Below, piece after piece: positions 32,609 to 45,181 of a stretch of DNA of 64,000 bases. The notes under the pieces are model-generated. The model was not told where the DNA came from and did not search any database. It was given only the letters and a program-made list of their open reading frames with translations. Source of the DNA: Pseudorasbora parva (Eukaryota; Chordata; Actinopteri; Cypriniformes; Gobionidae). The translations under genes and the position numbers were made by a program. The DNA lies in assembly GCF_024679245.1 (NCBI RefSeq), contig NC_090185.1, positions 29,448,670 through 29,512,669 of the forward strand, read 5' to 3'. Positions within the stretch are counted from its first letter, which is position 1, and the number at the start of each line of letters is the position of its first letter.

Positions 32609-32754
32609 AGCTGGAGCATCAGTATCTGCGAACTCAGACATGAGTAAGTACGACCTTTATATGCTACTAACAGGATGTGATTGGATAGATGAGAAGGTAA
32701 TTAGTGACGTAACGATTAAGTCTTCCTGGCAGAACTTGCGCTAGCTTCATTTCT
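32609..32754 (-). repeat. Ngaro repeat A1 (5' terminus)
   Basis: 5' end of the Ngaro element and its likely promoter region. It matches A2 at an offset of 4841 bp. Confidence 0.92.
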
Positions 32755-33925
32755 TAAGATTAAAACTGCACATCCACTGCTCAGAAGAGTAACAGAGTGA
32801 ACAGAGCTTAAGCAAATGTATATAATAATGTCATAGAGACATGGTGGACCCAGCTGTATCTCAGCACCAGAAATCTGTGGAGAAATGGGACTGGACTGGT
32901 GACACAGCAACACTATTGATGAAACATCAAACAATGGCAACACGTGACACACCTCTGCAAACTAAAAGAGACTCATATATGACTTGGAACCAGACTCAGA
33001 CTGATCACTTTGAGAACAGGCTTCAAGTAGCATTCCTACATAACACAATAGAACAATGCTGCAATGCATTCAACACAAATTCTTGGCTTTTGTATGCAAT
33101 GTTTGTCTTAGAAGCCAAGATTGATTGAATTGTTAATAACATTTTTAATAATATCTGAAATGTGGGACATTTAAAATGTCTGGATAAAGTATAAAATATA
33201 CCTTGAAAAAAATCCATTTGCTTACTGTAATACAGGGGTTTTCACACTTGCAGCCGAACCCCTTTGACTAAAAGAATTTACTTAAACAACCCCCAGATGA
33301 TTTTAAGAATATATTTAATGGCACATTTGCATGTTTACTTCTAAAACATTTATTAGTTAGTAAGTTTTATTTAGATTTTTTTTATTTTAATATCATTTAG
33401 CTTATTTGTTTAATTTTTAAATGTGGCTCGTGATGACACATTGATGTCTTAAGACATGAAACGATTGGTTTGTGAGAGAAACCGAACAGTATTTAATATC
33501 ATATTTTTCATGTTTTTAAATTTTTAATATAGTAATTTAATTTAATACTTCACTTTTTAAAGATTTATTTGTTTATATTGGAAATTTTACTAAAAGTAAA
33601 TGTTGTCTCATAACCAAAAAAAAAAAAAGCATCCTTTCCTTACATGGTTTCTGCGAGGGGGAAAACACACATCGTAAGAATTCTCTGAAAAGAATGTTTG
33701 AACTCCAAATAAACGCCTCCTTATAACCTGCCTACACTTTGTAGACACTGAATATACATTCTAATTAAAGATTTATTTTGACAGTATCTGAGGTGTTCAC
33801 CTGGTTTAGATGGTGGAGAACATTCACTTTCAGCCTAATGGAGGCAGCAGAGTAACCTACAGTATCTCCTCTACAGAATATAATGTCTTGCTTTTTTTCC
33901 TTTGGCCATGTAGACGTCATCCTTA
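32755..33925. other. Intergenic; fragment of the duplicated immune block
   Basis: CAGCTGTATCTCAGCACCAG at 32849 matches 23069 in duplication block 2, so a further partial copy of the block starts here. The rest is AT-rich with no supported gene. Confidence 0.45.
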
Positions 33926-34850
33926 ACCTTAGGCATAATGAGGTCTTTATTGGCCTCTAAGGACCACAGTTGTAGCTTAGCACCAGCATATCATACACAC
34001 ATGCAGCTGTTCTCATGTGTGAATATGACAAACAATACATCATATGGAGTTTTCACATCAAAACCACTCCTAACTAGAGAATGAAACGCATCACATCACA
34101 GCATCAGGTCAAGCCAGAAAAACTATGACAATAGGAATCAAAAGCATTTTGTCCATACAGTACAAAAACAAATGTCAAATATAAAAAAAGAATGTTAAAA
34201 TAAAGAGAAATATTAACATTAACAATTCATATAAAGACGGAGATATACAAAGCAAAACAAATGTCAATGGAAAAAGTTCTACTTAAGTAAAAAATCAACA
34301 CACAACAAAACCTACATGCGGATATGACAATAAACACAGAGCTTGGAAGACAGATTCCTGAGATGGCTGTGAGTGTGTGTGTTATCTCTCAGTTTGTCTG
34401 TACATCAGAATGAGGTCAGGTGATAAGAAACATAACCAAAATATGACATATGATGTGTAGCTACTGTACCTGTCCCCTCTCTAATCTGATGTTTCTAATC
34501 CTATCTGAGTCTCTCTGGATCATTCCTCATCAGTCTCTGACGCGATCATGTAAGAATTTTTCACCATTAAAACATGCGATGCATAGTATCTTAGCACCTT
34601 TAAATACACTCACAGTTTTGTTTCCCACATAATATCAGTAGATGCTCAATCTATTCTGCACACATTTTTTCATGTTGGTTATTATATCATCTGTAACATC
34701 TGAAATCATTAAACAACAAGAAGATCTTATCCCGTCTGTGTGGGAATCAAACATTGATTTTGCCATTATTAGGCCTACTAATGTCATGAGCTACTGCTTG
34801 AGTTACAGGATTTGGTTCTGTTTGTGTTTGCATCTGAAAGACACATTTAA
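33926..34850 (+). pseudogene. Immune-locus duplication block, copy 3 (gene lost)
   Basis: Follows block 2 in order: CACCAGCATATCATACACAC, AATGAAACGCATCACATCAC, CAGCATCAGGTCAAGCCAGA, CAGAATGAGGTCAGGTGATAA, CCTATCTGAGTCTCT, CTACTGCTTGAGTTACAGGA, then a degraded leader-like TTCTGTTTGTGTTTGCATCTGA. No V-domain exon remains downstream. Confidence 0.65.
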
Positions 34851-36600
34851 AAGTTAAAATGTCACATGAATAAATGTCAGATTTTGTGTTTAAAACCAGA
34901 CAATTCCTTCAATGGCAGTGAAAGAGTTCACTGAACTCGACAGTTCCTTCTAGCCAACCATTCACGCTGTTTCTCTGACTATGGCATGATGAGGTAATGG
35001 AACAGCCTTCAGCATCCCTGTGACAGGACAAGAATGGCTGGACTAATATAATGATGGCTTATGTCTCCCCCTGGAGGCCAAAGATGGTACTGCATTATAG
35101 TAGAAAGAAACAGGGCAGAGTGATTTGTGAATAAAAGGATGAAATATGTTCATAACATAAAGTCTCTTCAGAATATTTGAACCAAATTGCTCAATTCATA
35201 TGGATTAGTGAACTGTAACAGATTCAACCCGGCGATCTGGTGGAGTTAAATAGTCTGTAATCCGTGCTCTTGGGAAAGGGAAAAGACGAATGGCAAAAAA
35301 GGCAGGTCCAAGGCACTCAGTTAAGCTAAGGATAAGGAAATAATTAAAAAGCCTTTATTTGGTATGGCTTAAGTCATTTTAAAATACAAGAGCCAACATG
35401 TTTGGTTTTTTGCCATTCATATTAGTTTTATGAATTCTGTATGAACTTTTTGGAGCATCAAAGTGATAGAGTAGCTGTCAACGGAGGGACAGACATTTCT
35501 CAGATTTTATTAAAAATATAATAATCTGTGTTCTGAATGCAAACAAAAGTCTTACCGGTTTGGAACGACATGAGGATCAGTAAATTATACAGAATTTTTA
35601 TTTTTTGGTGAACTAACCCTTTAAATTTAAAAAGAAGTTTAACCAAATGTTTAAATATTTCATTAGCCTCATAGGATTACTTTTTAAGTCATTTTTTGGC
35701 CAAATATGATCTGGGCAATTATGCTATGAGGTTAACGATTTGTAACCTGTACAGTTTTCATTAGGCTCTTGGCCAAATAAAATGTGGTCACAGTCTGACT
35801 TCCTGTATGAGTTGTGGCTTTGTTCTGAAGGACATTAACATGTCATTAAGCATTTCAAATGTTTTATAAAAATGTAATACATATATTTACAGTTGTGCAT
35901 GACTGGAGTCTTTGCTTGTTTGTGTACACATTATTTTTTCTTATTTAAACACTTTGGTTTACTAAGCTGCCATCGGGACAGTTGTTAATTTTATAGTTTA
36001 TTGCATCTTCTAAAAGATGATCAACATTAAATCTATGCATGCAAATCTTTTGCTCTCCTTTGCAGAAGTGTAAGCAGTAGCTCAAAGAAAGTGTTAAAGC
36101 TAAGCTCAGTACTAAACCATCGGTTCCCATGAGTTAGTCACTTGGCAAAAAATGACTCATATAATTTTATGATTTTCAAGACGTGGTTTACCGGTTCACA
36201 TTTCCTTTAGACATATCGGAATCACACAATATTTCGAACCTCAAATGGAAAAAAGAATGGCAGTGCAGTCAGTGGGGTTTTACCGGTTTGATGAAGTGTT
36301 TTTTTGTTTCTACATGCTTTGTGATTTACTTGTTATCAGGTGACCAGTTGTGGAAAACTTCACTTCACTTGTCTGAACTCTGAGGCCAACCACACTGCCT
36401 ATTTAATCTGGAAAGTATTGGCTAGCCATTTTTCATATATATACATACATTTAATTTAATTTATATATTTAAATAAAAAATAAATAAAAGAAAGCTCATT
36501 TCTGATGTCTATTACTTTATATTTTTATTCAATACACATTTTTCTTCATTATGTTATGAAATGTTATATTTTAAACAAATGTATTTGTGACCGCTGATAT
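34851..36600. other. No supported gene
   Basis: AT-rich sequence with short frames only. I see no splice-bounded exon, terminal repeat or RNA gene. Confidence 0.5.
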
Positions 36601-38160
36601 AAGGTCAGACACAAGCTCTTCTGTTTATGATTTGGGCTGTAGCAGAAAAGCACCGGTTCTGTTCAAACTCTTCACAAATGGAGGAAAAGACCACCTCAGT
36701 ATACTGAAAGAACAACAGGACAACCACTATTAGCATTTACATCTGTTTTATGAATCAAACAGTGATGAAAATCAGCAATACATCTTAAAAGTAATGAAAA
36801 ATTAAATAAATGCAAAAAAATAAATAATAATAATTAATAAATAAATAATTGTCTTGCCTTTTTGGGCATTTTACCACTATCTTTGTATCTTCAAATTGTT
36901 CCAGAGGCATAAAACGAGTCCGGTCTAAATCTGTCTCTTGATGTTTTACATTTTCTCCAGAATAGCAACATACACCTAGCCTAGAAATCTAGAAGCACCC
37001 TAGCTGCAGCAAATTTAATTTGCCCGCAAGTGTGGTCTAGCAACTCTCAATTCCTATCTGAGCTGTATTCCTCAGAATCTGGACGGCCCAATCACATCGT
37101 GTATAGAGTTGGCGGGCGGGGCCATATTGACGACGGCCGAGTTGCGTTTGCGTGCTTCTAGTAACACAGAAACTGGCGAACTGCGGCGGTCTTTCGAATC
37201 AGCTCTGCCCGCGCCTACGGAAGACTTGGAGTTAAGCTTTTCTCTGAGAAAAGAACAAAGAGCGGCACTTAAGTCATTCTTAAAAAGGGAAGATGTGTTC
37301 GGAGTTTAGCCGACCGGATACGGCGAATGTTTAATCAGTCAGCGAGCTCCCCTTCACCGTCGTTGCTCCGGTTGGTGTAGTGCTATCCTATCGCGTGCAG
37401 AGGGAGTTTGAAAGACAACCGTTCATCCCGCCCCTCGGATTGAGCCCTGTCTAAGGTGAGTTTCCAGACCAAACATCTTGATGTTGGTCTGGCTTGTCAG
37501 GCTAACATACACCTACAAGAGAAGAGAATTATGGTCATATTTTACAGATTTAATTAAATGATATTAAAGAACAGAACTCACCAATGACCACAATGACCAG
37601 AACACCATGCATCAGACCAGATATGAAGATAATAATCATCCATGGGCTCTGAATCTGGTCAGTATGATTCCGCTCAATATACTTCACCACAGTGTGATTC
37701 TGACACTCGGGCAGTTTAGTTGGTTCTGTAAAAACAGCCATAGACTACATTTCAACAACTAAAGCACTGATCATCCATATGACCTGATCACTGAATGCTC
37801 ACTCACCGATGATGTGAAGTCTGGTGCCGGCGCTGAATTTTGGAGGGGCTTCAGTGGTCAAGCAGTAATAAATGCCTAACTCGTCAACATTTATTATGAA
37901 TAGACTACGTTTAGGTTGCACTCAATATTTGGGTCTGAATTTTAAATCAAAGTAAAAAGGAGTTGGTGAAGTTGAAAATAACCTCAATATCATATCTGGA
38001 TGATTTGGTGGTTTTAGTCGCATCCAATAAATCTCTTTTTTAAAGGCTCTAAGATGGAACTGTATCTTGGAGCTTTGAAACCAAGAGAGGGCGATTTTAT
38101 ACCAAGCAATGCAAGGAAGTGACACTCAGACCACATTTGACATCAACACCTCATGTGAGA
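36600..38160 (-). pseudogene. Ig V-type membrane receptor pseudogene (NITR/CD8-like)
   Basis: Minus-strand exons can be followed. V-domain remnant 38159-37807 (EIYWMRLKPPNHPDMILR, then SLFIINVDELGIYYC, then a J-like FSAGTRLHII, donor GTGAGT). Stalk and transmembrane exon 37725-37582 (PECQNHTVVKYIE; WMIIIFISGLMHGVLVIVVI, donor GTGAGT). Cytoplasmic tail exon beginning at 37512 (CCYSGENVKHQETDLDRTRF), cut by a transposon. Phases match. The V exon contains stops and lacks a recognisable first-cysteine strand, so the gene is dead or this allele is. The D-x-G-x-Y-x-C and J-like motif suggest a rearranged-receptor-like family such as NITR or CD8. The exact family is uncertain. A last exon may lie at about 36703-36612. 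Confidence 0.65.
36978..37503 (+). mobile_element. 526-bp transposon with 11-bp target duplication and helicase-like fragment
   Basis: Flanked by perfect copies of AACATACACCT (36967-36977 and 37504-37514). Short terminal similarity: AGCCTAGAAA at the left, and inverted AGCCTGACAA at the right. The plus-strand frame 37109-37309 ends LRKEQRAALKSFLKREDVFG, which resembles the start of a RecQ-type helicase domain just before the Walker A loop. An autonomous relative probably encodes that helicase. TSDs of 9-11 bp are unusual; superfamily unassigned. Confidence 0.75.
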
Positions 38161-38985
38161 TCATCATCTAAACAGGGACATTGTTATTAATACTTTTGGG
38201 CTTTTGTTTTCAACAATAAGTTACAGCACAGAAACCAGTCAAATATTGTCTGAAGCTTAACACGTCTGTTGTGTTGGTCTGCCAACACAAAGGCTACAGA
38301 TAAAATAAATTAAAAAATAATTAAAAAAACTAAGAAAAGAGAAACAAAACATACCACAATACCAACAGAGCTTTGTCCTTAATGACTAGCCGATTGAAAC
38401 AAATATCCTAATATCACACAAATATAAATACACCACATTTACACATATTTTGTGATTTTTGAAATGTATAGCCTACATGAAACTTTGATCTTACTTTGGA
38501 GCCTTACTCACAATGTAGCAGAAGTCCACCAAATCTCATATTTGAGGTCACTTCCCCTGTTTCAAATGAAAGGTCACTATATATATTTTGTGACGGGTTG
38601 AAAAAGCACACAACAAGATAGTGCAGGTGAGTTCCCCAAAGGGTGGATTTTATTGGGTGAAATTGTGTAAAGGTGCGGGTCTTTCTCGATGCTGTGTTCC
38701 GAGTGCATTGCGGGTCCGTGGTCACCTCTCCGTGTGGTGGGCTGGCGATCACACGCTGCTCTCTAAGGGAATATCAGAGAAGAGGGTTAGCCGAGTCTTC
38801 TGGAGACATATCTCACCTCGTTGTTCGTCTCTTTCGCTTATGTAGCGGGTGTCGGATAAGCCGCAGCTGTGACCACTCAGCCCATGATGAGCGGGTGCAG
38901 GTACATCCGGTCTGTTACCAGGTCGACGCTGATTGATATATATATATACACACACACACTTACCTTAAGGATATATATATATAGT
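38161..38985. other. Unassigned; possible antisense LTR at 38589-38900
   Basis: The GC-rich block at 38600-38930 has an inverted AATAAA (GATTTTATTGGG) and a TGTGACGGG start at 38590. It may be an LTR, but no second copy exists in the window. Confidence 0.3.
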
Positions 38986-39550
38986 ACTAAGGGGCCTAAA
39001 GTGTGCCAAGAAAACATCCCCCACACCATTACACCACCACCACCAGCCTGCACAGTGGTAACAAGGCATGATGGATCCATGTTCTCATTCTGTTTACGCC
39101 AAATTCTGACTCTCCCATCTGAACGTTTCAACAGAAATCGAGACTCATCAGACCAGGCAACATTTTTTCAGTCTTCAACTATGCAATTTCGGTGAGCTTG
39201 CGCAAATTGTAGCCTCTTTTTCCTATTTGTAGTGGAGATGAGTGGTACCTGGTGGGGTCTTCTGTTGTTGTAGCCCATCCGCCTCAAGATTGTGCCTGTT
39301 GTGGTTTCATAAATGCTTTGCTGCATACCTCGGTTGTAACGAGTGGTTATTTCAGTCAAAGTTGCTCTTCTATCAGCTTGAATCAGTCGGCCCATTCTCC
39401 TCTGACCTCTAGCATCAACAAGGCATTTTCGCCCACAGGACTGCCACACACTGGATGTTTTTCCCTTTTCACACCATTCTTTGTAAACCCTAGAAATGGT
39501 TGTGCGTGAAAATCCCAGTAACTGAGCAGATTAGACCAGTCCGTCTGGCA
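38986..39550 (-). mobile_element. Truncated Tc1-like transposase remnant
   Basis: Minus-strand frames give GRLIQADRRATLTEITTRYN, then WSDESRFLLKRSDGRVRIW with the first catalytic Asp, and GGGGVMVWGMFSWHTLGPL. The part with the second Asp and the Glu is absent, and stops are present. Confidence 0.8.
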
Positions 39551-39561
39551 ACAACCACCAT

Positions 39562-39809
39562 GCTAGTGATGGGACATCTGAAGCGAGGCTCCGGAGCTTG
39601 TGTCGAGCAAAAAGGGGCGTTCCAGATGAAGCCCCGATTCGAGGCTTGTATCGTTTCCGTGAAAATCACGTGACGATGACAAACGAGGCCTTGTTTTCTT
39701 TTGAATACGTCATTGCTTCATTCGGAGTATCGCTTTCGGATAAAAGTGGTTTGAAACCTCGCGCCTCTTGTGGGGTTTGCAGTAGGCATTTGCATTGGTG
39801 TTGAGGTGT
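39562..39809 (+). mobile_element. hAT-like element end (family X), 5' part
   Basis: Starts TAGTGATGGGACATC, as many vertebrate hAT ends do. Its last ~98 bp (39711-39809) recur at 44726-44824 with few changes, in a second copy of the family whose other end lies at 46906. Its own other half is missing. Confidence 0.55.
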
Positions 39810-39814
39810 TACTT

Positions 39815-40051
39815 CAGTGTTTTGAAATGCACCTCAGTGATATAGTAATTGTACAAGACGATACTGCACCCAGAAATGAATGGAAGCTGGCTAAGGTCAC
39901 CACTGTGTATCCCGCTGAAGATGGATGTGTGCGGAAAGTTAGGTTATTGATCAGCGCCTCAGCATTAAATGACCAAGGAAAGAGACTCAGCAAACCAGTC
40001 TATCTGGAGAGACCTATCCACAAGACAGTCACATTACTTGAAGCTGACTAA
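39815..40051 (+). pseudogene. BEL/Pao polyprotein C-terminal fragment
   Basis: An open frame of about 78 codons containing DIVIVQDDTAPRNEWKLAKV and RKVRLLISAS and ending shortly after LERPIHKTVTLLE. This is the domain following the integrase in BEL/Pao retrotransposons. It has no lesion within the fragment, but all upstream domains are absent. Confidence 0.75.
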
Positions 40052-40121
40052 CATAACTTTAACTTACAGTAATTGCTTACACATAGTTAATTAGTTGAAA
40101 TCACAAGTGATTTAGTGGGAG

Positions 40122-40730
40122 TGTAGCTGCTGTCAAATAAATAATAATTTCATGTTTATTTCGTTCTGTTTAAAAACTCTGTGAGAAAAGAGGGGGAACT
40201 TATTTTTTTGTTCCGTATGGAAATTATAATATGTTGCTATGTGGACGTTGTATGGGTGCACTCGCTATGATAAGAGAGATATATGCTGCGGTTTGTGAGC
40301 CTGCTGTCTGAAAGTCATCTGAAGATTATAAAGTTATACACAAGTTTGTCAGTAAAGCGTCAAGAAGAAGCACACTTTAAGTTTACCCTCTCGAGTTCAT
40401 GCGGCCAATGAGGTATATTTCTCCATACATTTATTTGTTTTATGTGACTGTGTTGTAACAAGCTGATTGCGATACTTTACATTGCATAAATGTATCTTTT
40501 ATTCTTACTTTTATATATGATTTTGTTTAGTATTGTCTATAAGTATGTCAAGAATTTAAGGTTAATTTACGTTTCTGTGTTTTTGTTTATTTATATCAGT
40601 TCTGGCAATGCGGAAATGTGGCAATGCGAGAACATGTAAAGACATGTTTGAAGATTTGTCAACGAATAAATGCCCGTTAAAACCCAGGGACGACTCGAGC
40701 TTTTATTAAACCTCGAGAGGAGTAACAACA
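40122..40730 (+). repeat. Probable 3' LTR of the BEL/Pao fragment
   Basis: Starts TGTAGCTGCTGTC directly after a purine-rich TTTAGTGGGAG, 70 bp past the pol stop, has AATAAA at 40666 and ends near AACAACA. The boundaries are inferred because no second LTR is in the window. Confidence 0.45.
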
Positions 40731-42131
40731 TGTGTGACAAGCCCATCTTATTCTGAACAGGAGACTCATCAATCACATTAACTAAATCCTTTGACAAAAT
40801 GGCAAACACAAAATAAAAATTGCGACATGTCTATTTATTCTAGCTCTGCCCAGCAAATTCTAGTTGGGCCACATCAGATTAAAAGATGCATGCGTCTTCA
40901 GTGGCATAGTCAGTAGAGCGTAAAAGGGCATGCACAAAAAAAAAGTAAATTACATACAAAAATCAATGCAACGACGCAAAGTTGCACTGGGAGATGCCCA
41001 AAAAAACCAAGTTATCCCACAAGTAAACTAGAGCGAGAAAAGCGATGCCAATATTTTCTTCGTTTTTGTTGTGCACGCACCATAAGGCTCATGGAAGTAG
41101 GTTTGGACACGATCGACCTGGGCTCAAATCTGCCTTTTGCCGAGCTCGCTCTTCTCGCTTTTCCCATCACAAATCACATCGGAAAGGCATTTCCGTTCAA
41201 TAAAAATGAAGGAAATGTTCTAAAAGTGAAAATAAAGTGCCTAACGACATGTTTAATAATAATAACACAATTATTTATCGGGTAGGGGTAGGGATAGGTG
41301 TAGGAAGGGCCGTACCCAGGATTTTCTAAATACCGAGGTCCAAATATGATTTTTGGAGGGTTTGAAAAAAACAATTTCCCTCCTTTACATATGCATTTTA
41401 AGACATAAGAAAATCAAAGAATCAGCTAACTGTAGCTTAAAAACCAAAAAAGTGTGCAGTATAAATTATTTTAAGACCTCTTAACCCTCGCCCTGCGCTG
41501 AGAAATAAATAAAAAAATGACATACCCCAAATAAAAATGTCTGCAGCTCTTAAACCCTATGGTCTATATCCATAAATGTGGTCTTATTTTAAACTAGACA
41601 CTTTAAATTATGTTACCCAAAAGTCATAATAACTCAAATAGTACAGATTAAAACAAGGGGACAGATTAAAACAAGGGGAAATATGCATGTAAGTGACTCA
41701 CGTTTTTATTTTTTTATTATTCCCTTATGGAAAAAAATATTAGATTTTAATTTTAATGCCCTGAAAATAACCTAAATATAAAACTGAATGTCTGATCATG
41801 CTTTGATTAAAATTTGAGGACGATTCTCTCAAAAATGTAGCTTCTGTAAGCTTTTATGTCAAAAAAGACTGGGCGTCCTTTCAATAAAGTCCAATTATAT
41901 TAGAACATTTGTGTAATAGTAAAGAGTAGTTTTTATTCAAATAAATCTGCAATAAACTGCTAATTATAATGCATTTGCAGTCCCTGATAACTAAAACAAC
42001 TATTTACAGAATTTACAAGTGTAAAAAAAACTAATTTAGTTGATAAAAACAGTCTCTTATTTAGTCTGCGCGTTGTGTGTAAGTGGCGGGCGCTGGATGC
42101 GATGAATGAAAACTGTGAAGACGACGCTAAG

Positions 42132-43670
42132 CATAGACATCATATAGGTAGACGCCCTATTGGCTGCTGGGCGCCGAGATTTGCGGCGGCCATTTTGAAC
42201 CGGTCGTACTCCTAGTTTCGTTGCATAGCAGCAGTTAAGATGCCAGAGCACCGTGCAACATTTTCCTGTTCTAATCGGCGAACCATCGCAGGTAGGGCTC
42301 GCGGGATTACTTTTCACAAGTAAGATTTAACTTTGCCATCGTACTATTGGTTGTATTTTGTCCTTAAATCCAGATAATTGAGAAGGAGCAAGGATCTTTG
42401 ATAGTACTGTACTGAAATCGTAGCTAGCTAATGTTAGCTAAGCTATGTATCTCCCTCAACTCAAGTGTTTTCCACATAACTTAAGTTAGTCAGATCAAAA
42501 AGATGTTAGAAAGCACTTGTTAGATGCACGAAACTTACTTTTAGCGTTTGGTAACATTATGTGCCTATTAGTACCAACACAATCCAATCTGAAGTTAATA
42601 CATGCATTGCTGACCGGGCATAATAACTGTCGTTGTGTTGCAGATGAAGGCGAACAGAACAATCCCAATCACAAAGGCTGATGCCGGAACTTTATCAGAA
42701 TATTATATATGAGTGTGTGTGTGTGTGTGTGTGTCGGTGTCAAATCATTATAAATTGTTTCAACTTATTAAAATATCTTATTTTACTTCAACTCTCTGTT
42801 TCTGCTTCTTTATCATATATATATTGTGTGGTTTTATAAATCCCCGTATATCCTATATCACATATTTTGATTTTGGACATCTGGACACTTTATATCTTAT
42901 ATCAGAATATTATGTAACTGTTAAGCCCACTATAGCCCTATTCGGACGGTAGTTGTTTCTCATGTGGACGTCTGTAAAATACATTTGCATGCCACTTCAG
43001 TGATAAAACTAGTCTATTCGGATGGCGATATATTCCCGGTGGAGGAGCGAGTGATCCTCCGCACCTGAGAAACACTGCTCACGTGGTAATTCAAATGATT
43101 GTCTGCTGTAAAAATGTCATATGCTTGGAATAAAAAGAATTTAAAAAATCATATTTAACAATAAGACATTATTATTTTATTTAAAAGTCTTGTTTAAAAA
43201 AAAAGTAATTTTAAAAATGAGCGGAAATAACGGCTCATTTCAAATGTTTAAGTGTTTTTTTTTCTCTTTCTCTTTTAAGTGGTGATGAAAGATTATTCTT
43301 GTAAATACTTTCCAGCATTTTAGTAATAAAAGTGTAGGCTTTAGATCTTAAAAATGCATCCGAAAAATACCTTACGACCCCACGAGAAACAATTACCATC
43401 CGAATATGGCTTAAGAATATTAAAATACGCTGAACCATGTGTCCTGTATCATAGCTACATTAATGACCTTTGCAGCAAAAAAAACCCGCGTTAAAATCGG
43501 TTAGGTATTCAGTGAGATGTGATTAATTAAATGCGCTGACAGCTCACTGCGCCTGGCAAACAAGTTACACTCAGTGGAGCTGGCGACCGGTTCAAGATGG
43601 CGGCTCCACGGCTCGACTGTGCCAATAGGCAGTAGCGCTCGATAGGGCGTCTATCTATATGATGTCTATG
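42132..43670. mobile_element. hAT-like non-autonomous element, 1.54 kb, perfect TSD
   Basis: Termini CATAGACATCATATAGRTAG inverted. Subterminal inverted similarity extends about 90 bp, including GACGCCCTAT and GAACCGGTCG. It is flanked by ACGCTAAG on both sides (42124-42131 and 43671-43678). It contains a short GT run at about 42712-42734 and no transposase. Confidence 0.85.
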
Positions 43671-45071
43671 ACGCTAAGTAACAGCTAAGTAAGCATGAGG
43701 TATTCACCAATGCTTCTTATGACATCTCTTACAGAAACTACGCAAAATATTGTCTTTTGATTCGTTACTACATCCATCAATCAAATCTATGCTGGCTATG
43801 CATTGGCTAGGCATTGACTGGCTTATCCAACTAAGGACCGGCGAGTTTGACTGACAGATGTATCACCCAGTGACGCGCTCCCTTTCTAGCATGTTTTCTA
43901 ACCGGGCTTGTGATTGAAGGAAAGAGACCTGGGAGGGTTTAATATGACCGGAACAGTCCACAGTACAGGGGAGATTGTCAAAATAAGGCTTACAATCGCT
44001 ATTTCATTGAAAATGGACATGATTGATTACTCTTAACGCAAAACGCTTATGCAAACAACGGAGGATTTTTAGTTTTTTCCCCTCATTTTTTCGTTGTTTT
44101 GGATTAAAAGTGGGATGCATTTTGAAGAGTGGACTCTTACACAGACATGTATGCTGTTGTTTTGTGGATTCGTCCGATCTGATCTGAACGTCAGGAGATG
44201 AAAGATGAGTACCGCGTTCATTATGCTAATGTTTAAATAGCCACTGCTTTAGCATTTAATTTAACCCTTTCCTCTCTGGTGTATTTATTGCAAAAACGAG
44301 TTCAGAACATGAATCTTGAGTGTTTTAGCTTTCAAATGATGCATAGTTTGTGATAGTTGATTGAACAGTTTGTATAAAACAAAAGTAATTATAAGTAGAG
44401 ACACGCCCACTTGCGTCAGACGCCCCGCCCACGATCTGGTGCGGATTAAGAAGTTAAGAAGACAACAGATTTTTATAAATGAGAATCTGGTTAAAGGTTG
44501 CAAAAAAAAATTGACTCCAAATTAGACAATCAGAAAATCTGTTTTGTTGTTAAATTGAGCCAAAGACGACATAGGCTATGTGTGACTCCATCTTTGAAAA
44601 CCTAGCTAAAGTACATTTTTTGCGATTTACATTATGTAAAGAACATTATTCAAACATATAACCTTGAGTGAAATCAAAATTTGATGCTCCTATCATAATA
44701 TTAGATTATGAGACTTTATTCGATTGCTTCATTCGGAGTATCGCTTTCGGACAAAAGTGGTTTGAAACCTCGCGGCTCTTGTGGGGTTTGCAGTAGGCAT
44801 TTGCATTGGTGTTGAGGTGTTGGTTGTATAGTAGCGATATCATTATATATCATAGCTTGTATTATATATTATATTACATTTTACTTAGTTTAGTAGATTA
44901 TTAGAGTAAATTATACATAGTTCAGTAGATTAATAGAGTAAATTAGCCTATATCTAGTTGTATATCTAGTAGTGTGTATACTACGTAATTATAATTATAA
45001 TATATATTATATATATTTTTAACATGAATGTATAACCCGGGGACATAAAAGTTCCCCCAATTGAAGAATCA

Positions 45072-45072
45072 C

Positions 45073-45147
<75 letters not shown>
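45072..45147. repeat. (TA)n microsatellite
   Basis: Long TA run of about 75 bp. Confidence 0.95.
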
Positions 45148-45149
<2 letters not shown>

Positions 45150-45181
45150 TAGTAGGCCTAGTGTTATTATTATATATATAT

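Larger units (their letters stand above)
27420..32754 (-). mobile_element. Ngaro-type tyrosine-recombinase retrotransposon, complete structure, disabled
   Basis: Reading the minus strand: repeat A1 (32754-32609), gag (32594-31140), RT and RNase H (31236-29589), tyrosine recombinase (29710-28652), a minisatellite region, repeat B1 (28077-27909), A2 (27913-27768), B2 (27588-27420). The split direct repeat order A1-ORFs-B1-A2-B2, the RNase H followed by a tyrosine recombinase, and the lack of long terminal repeats or a DDE integrase are the hallmarks of Ngaro elements. These integrate a DNA circle by site-specific recombination, without target duplication. Repeat copies still agree almost perfectly, so the insertion is fairly recent, yet the genes are broken. 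Confidence 0.88.
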
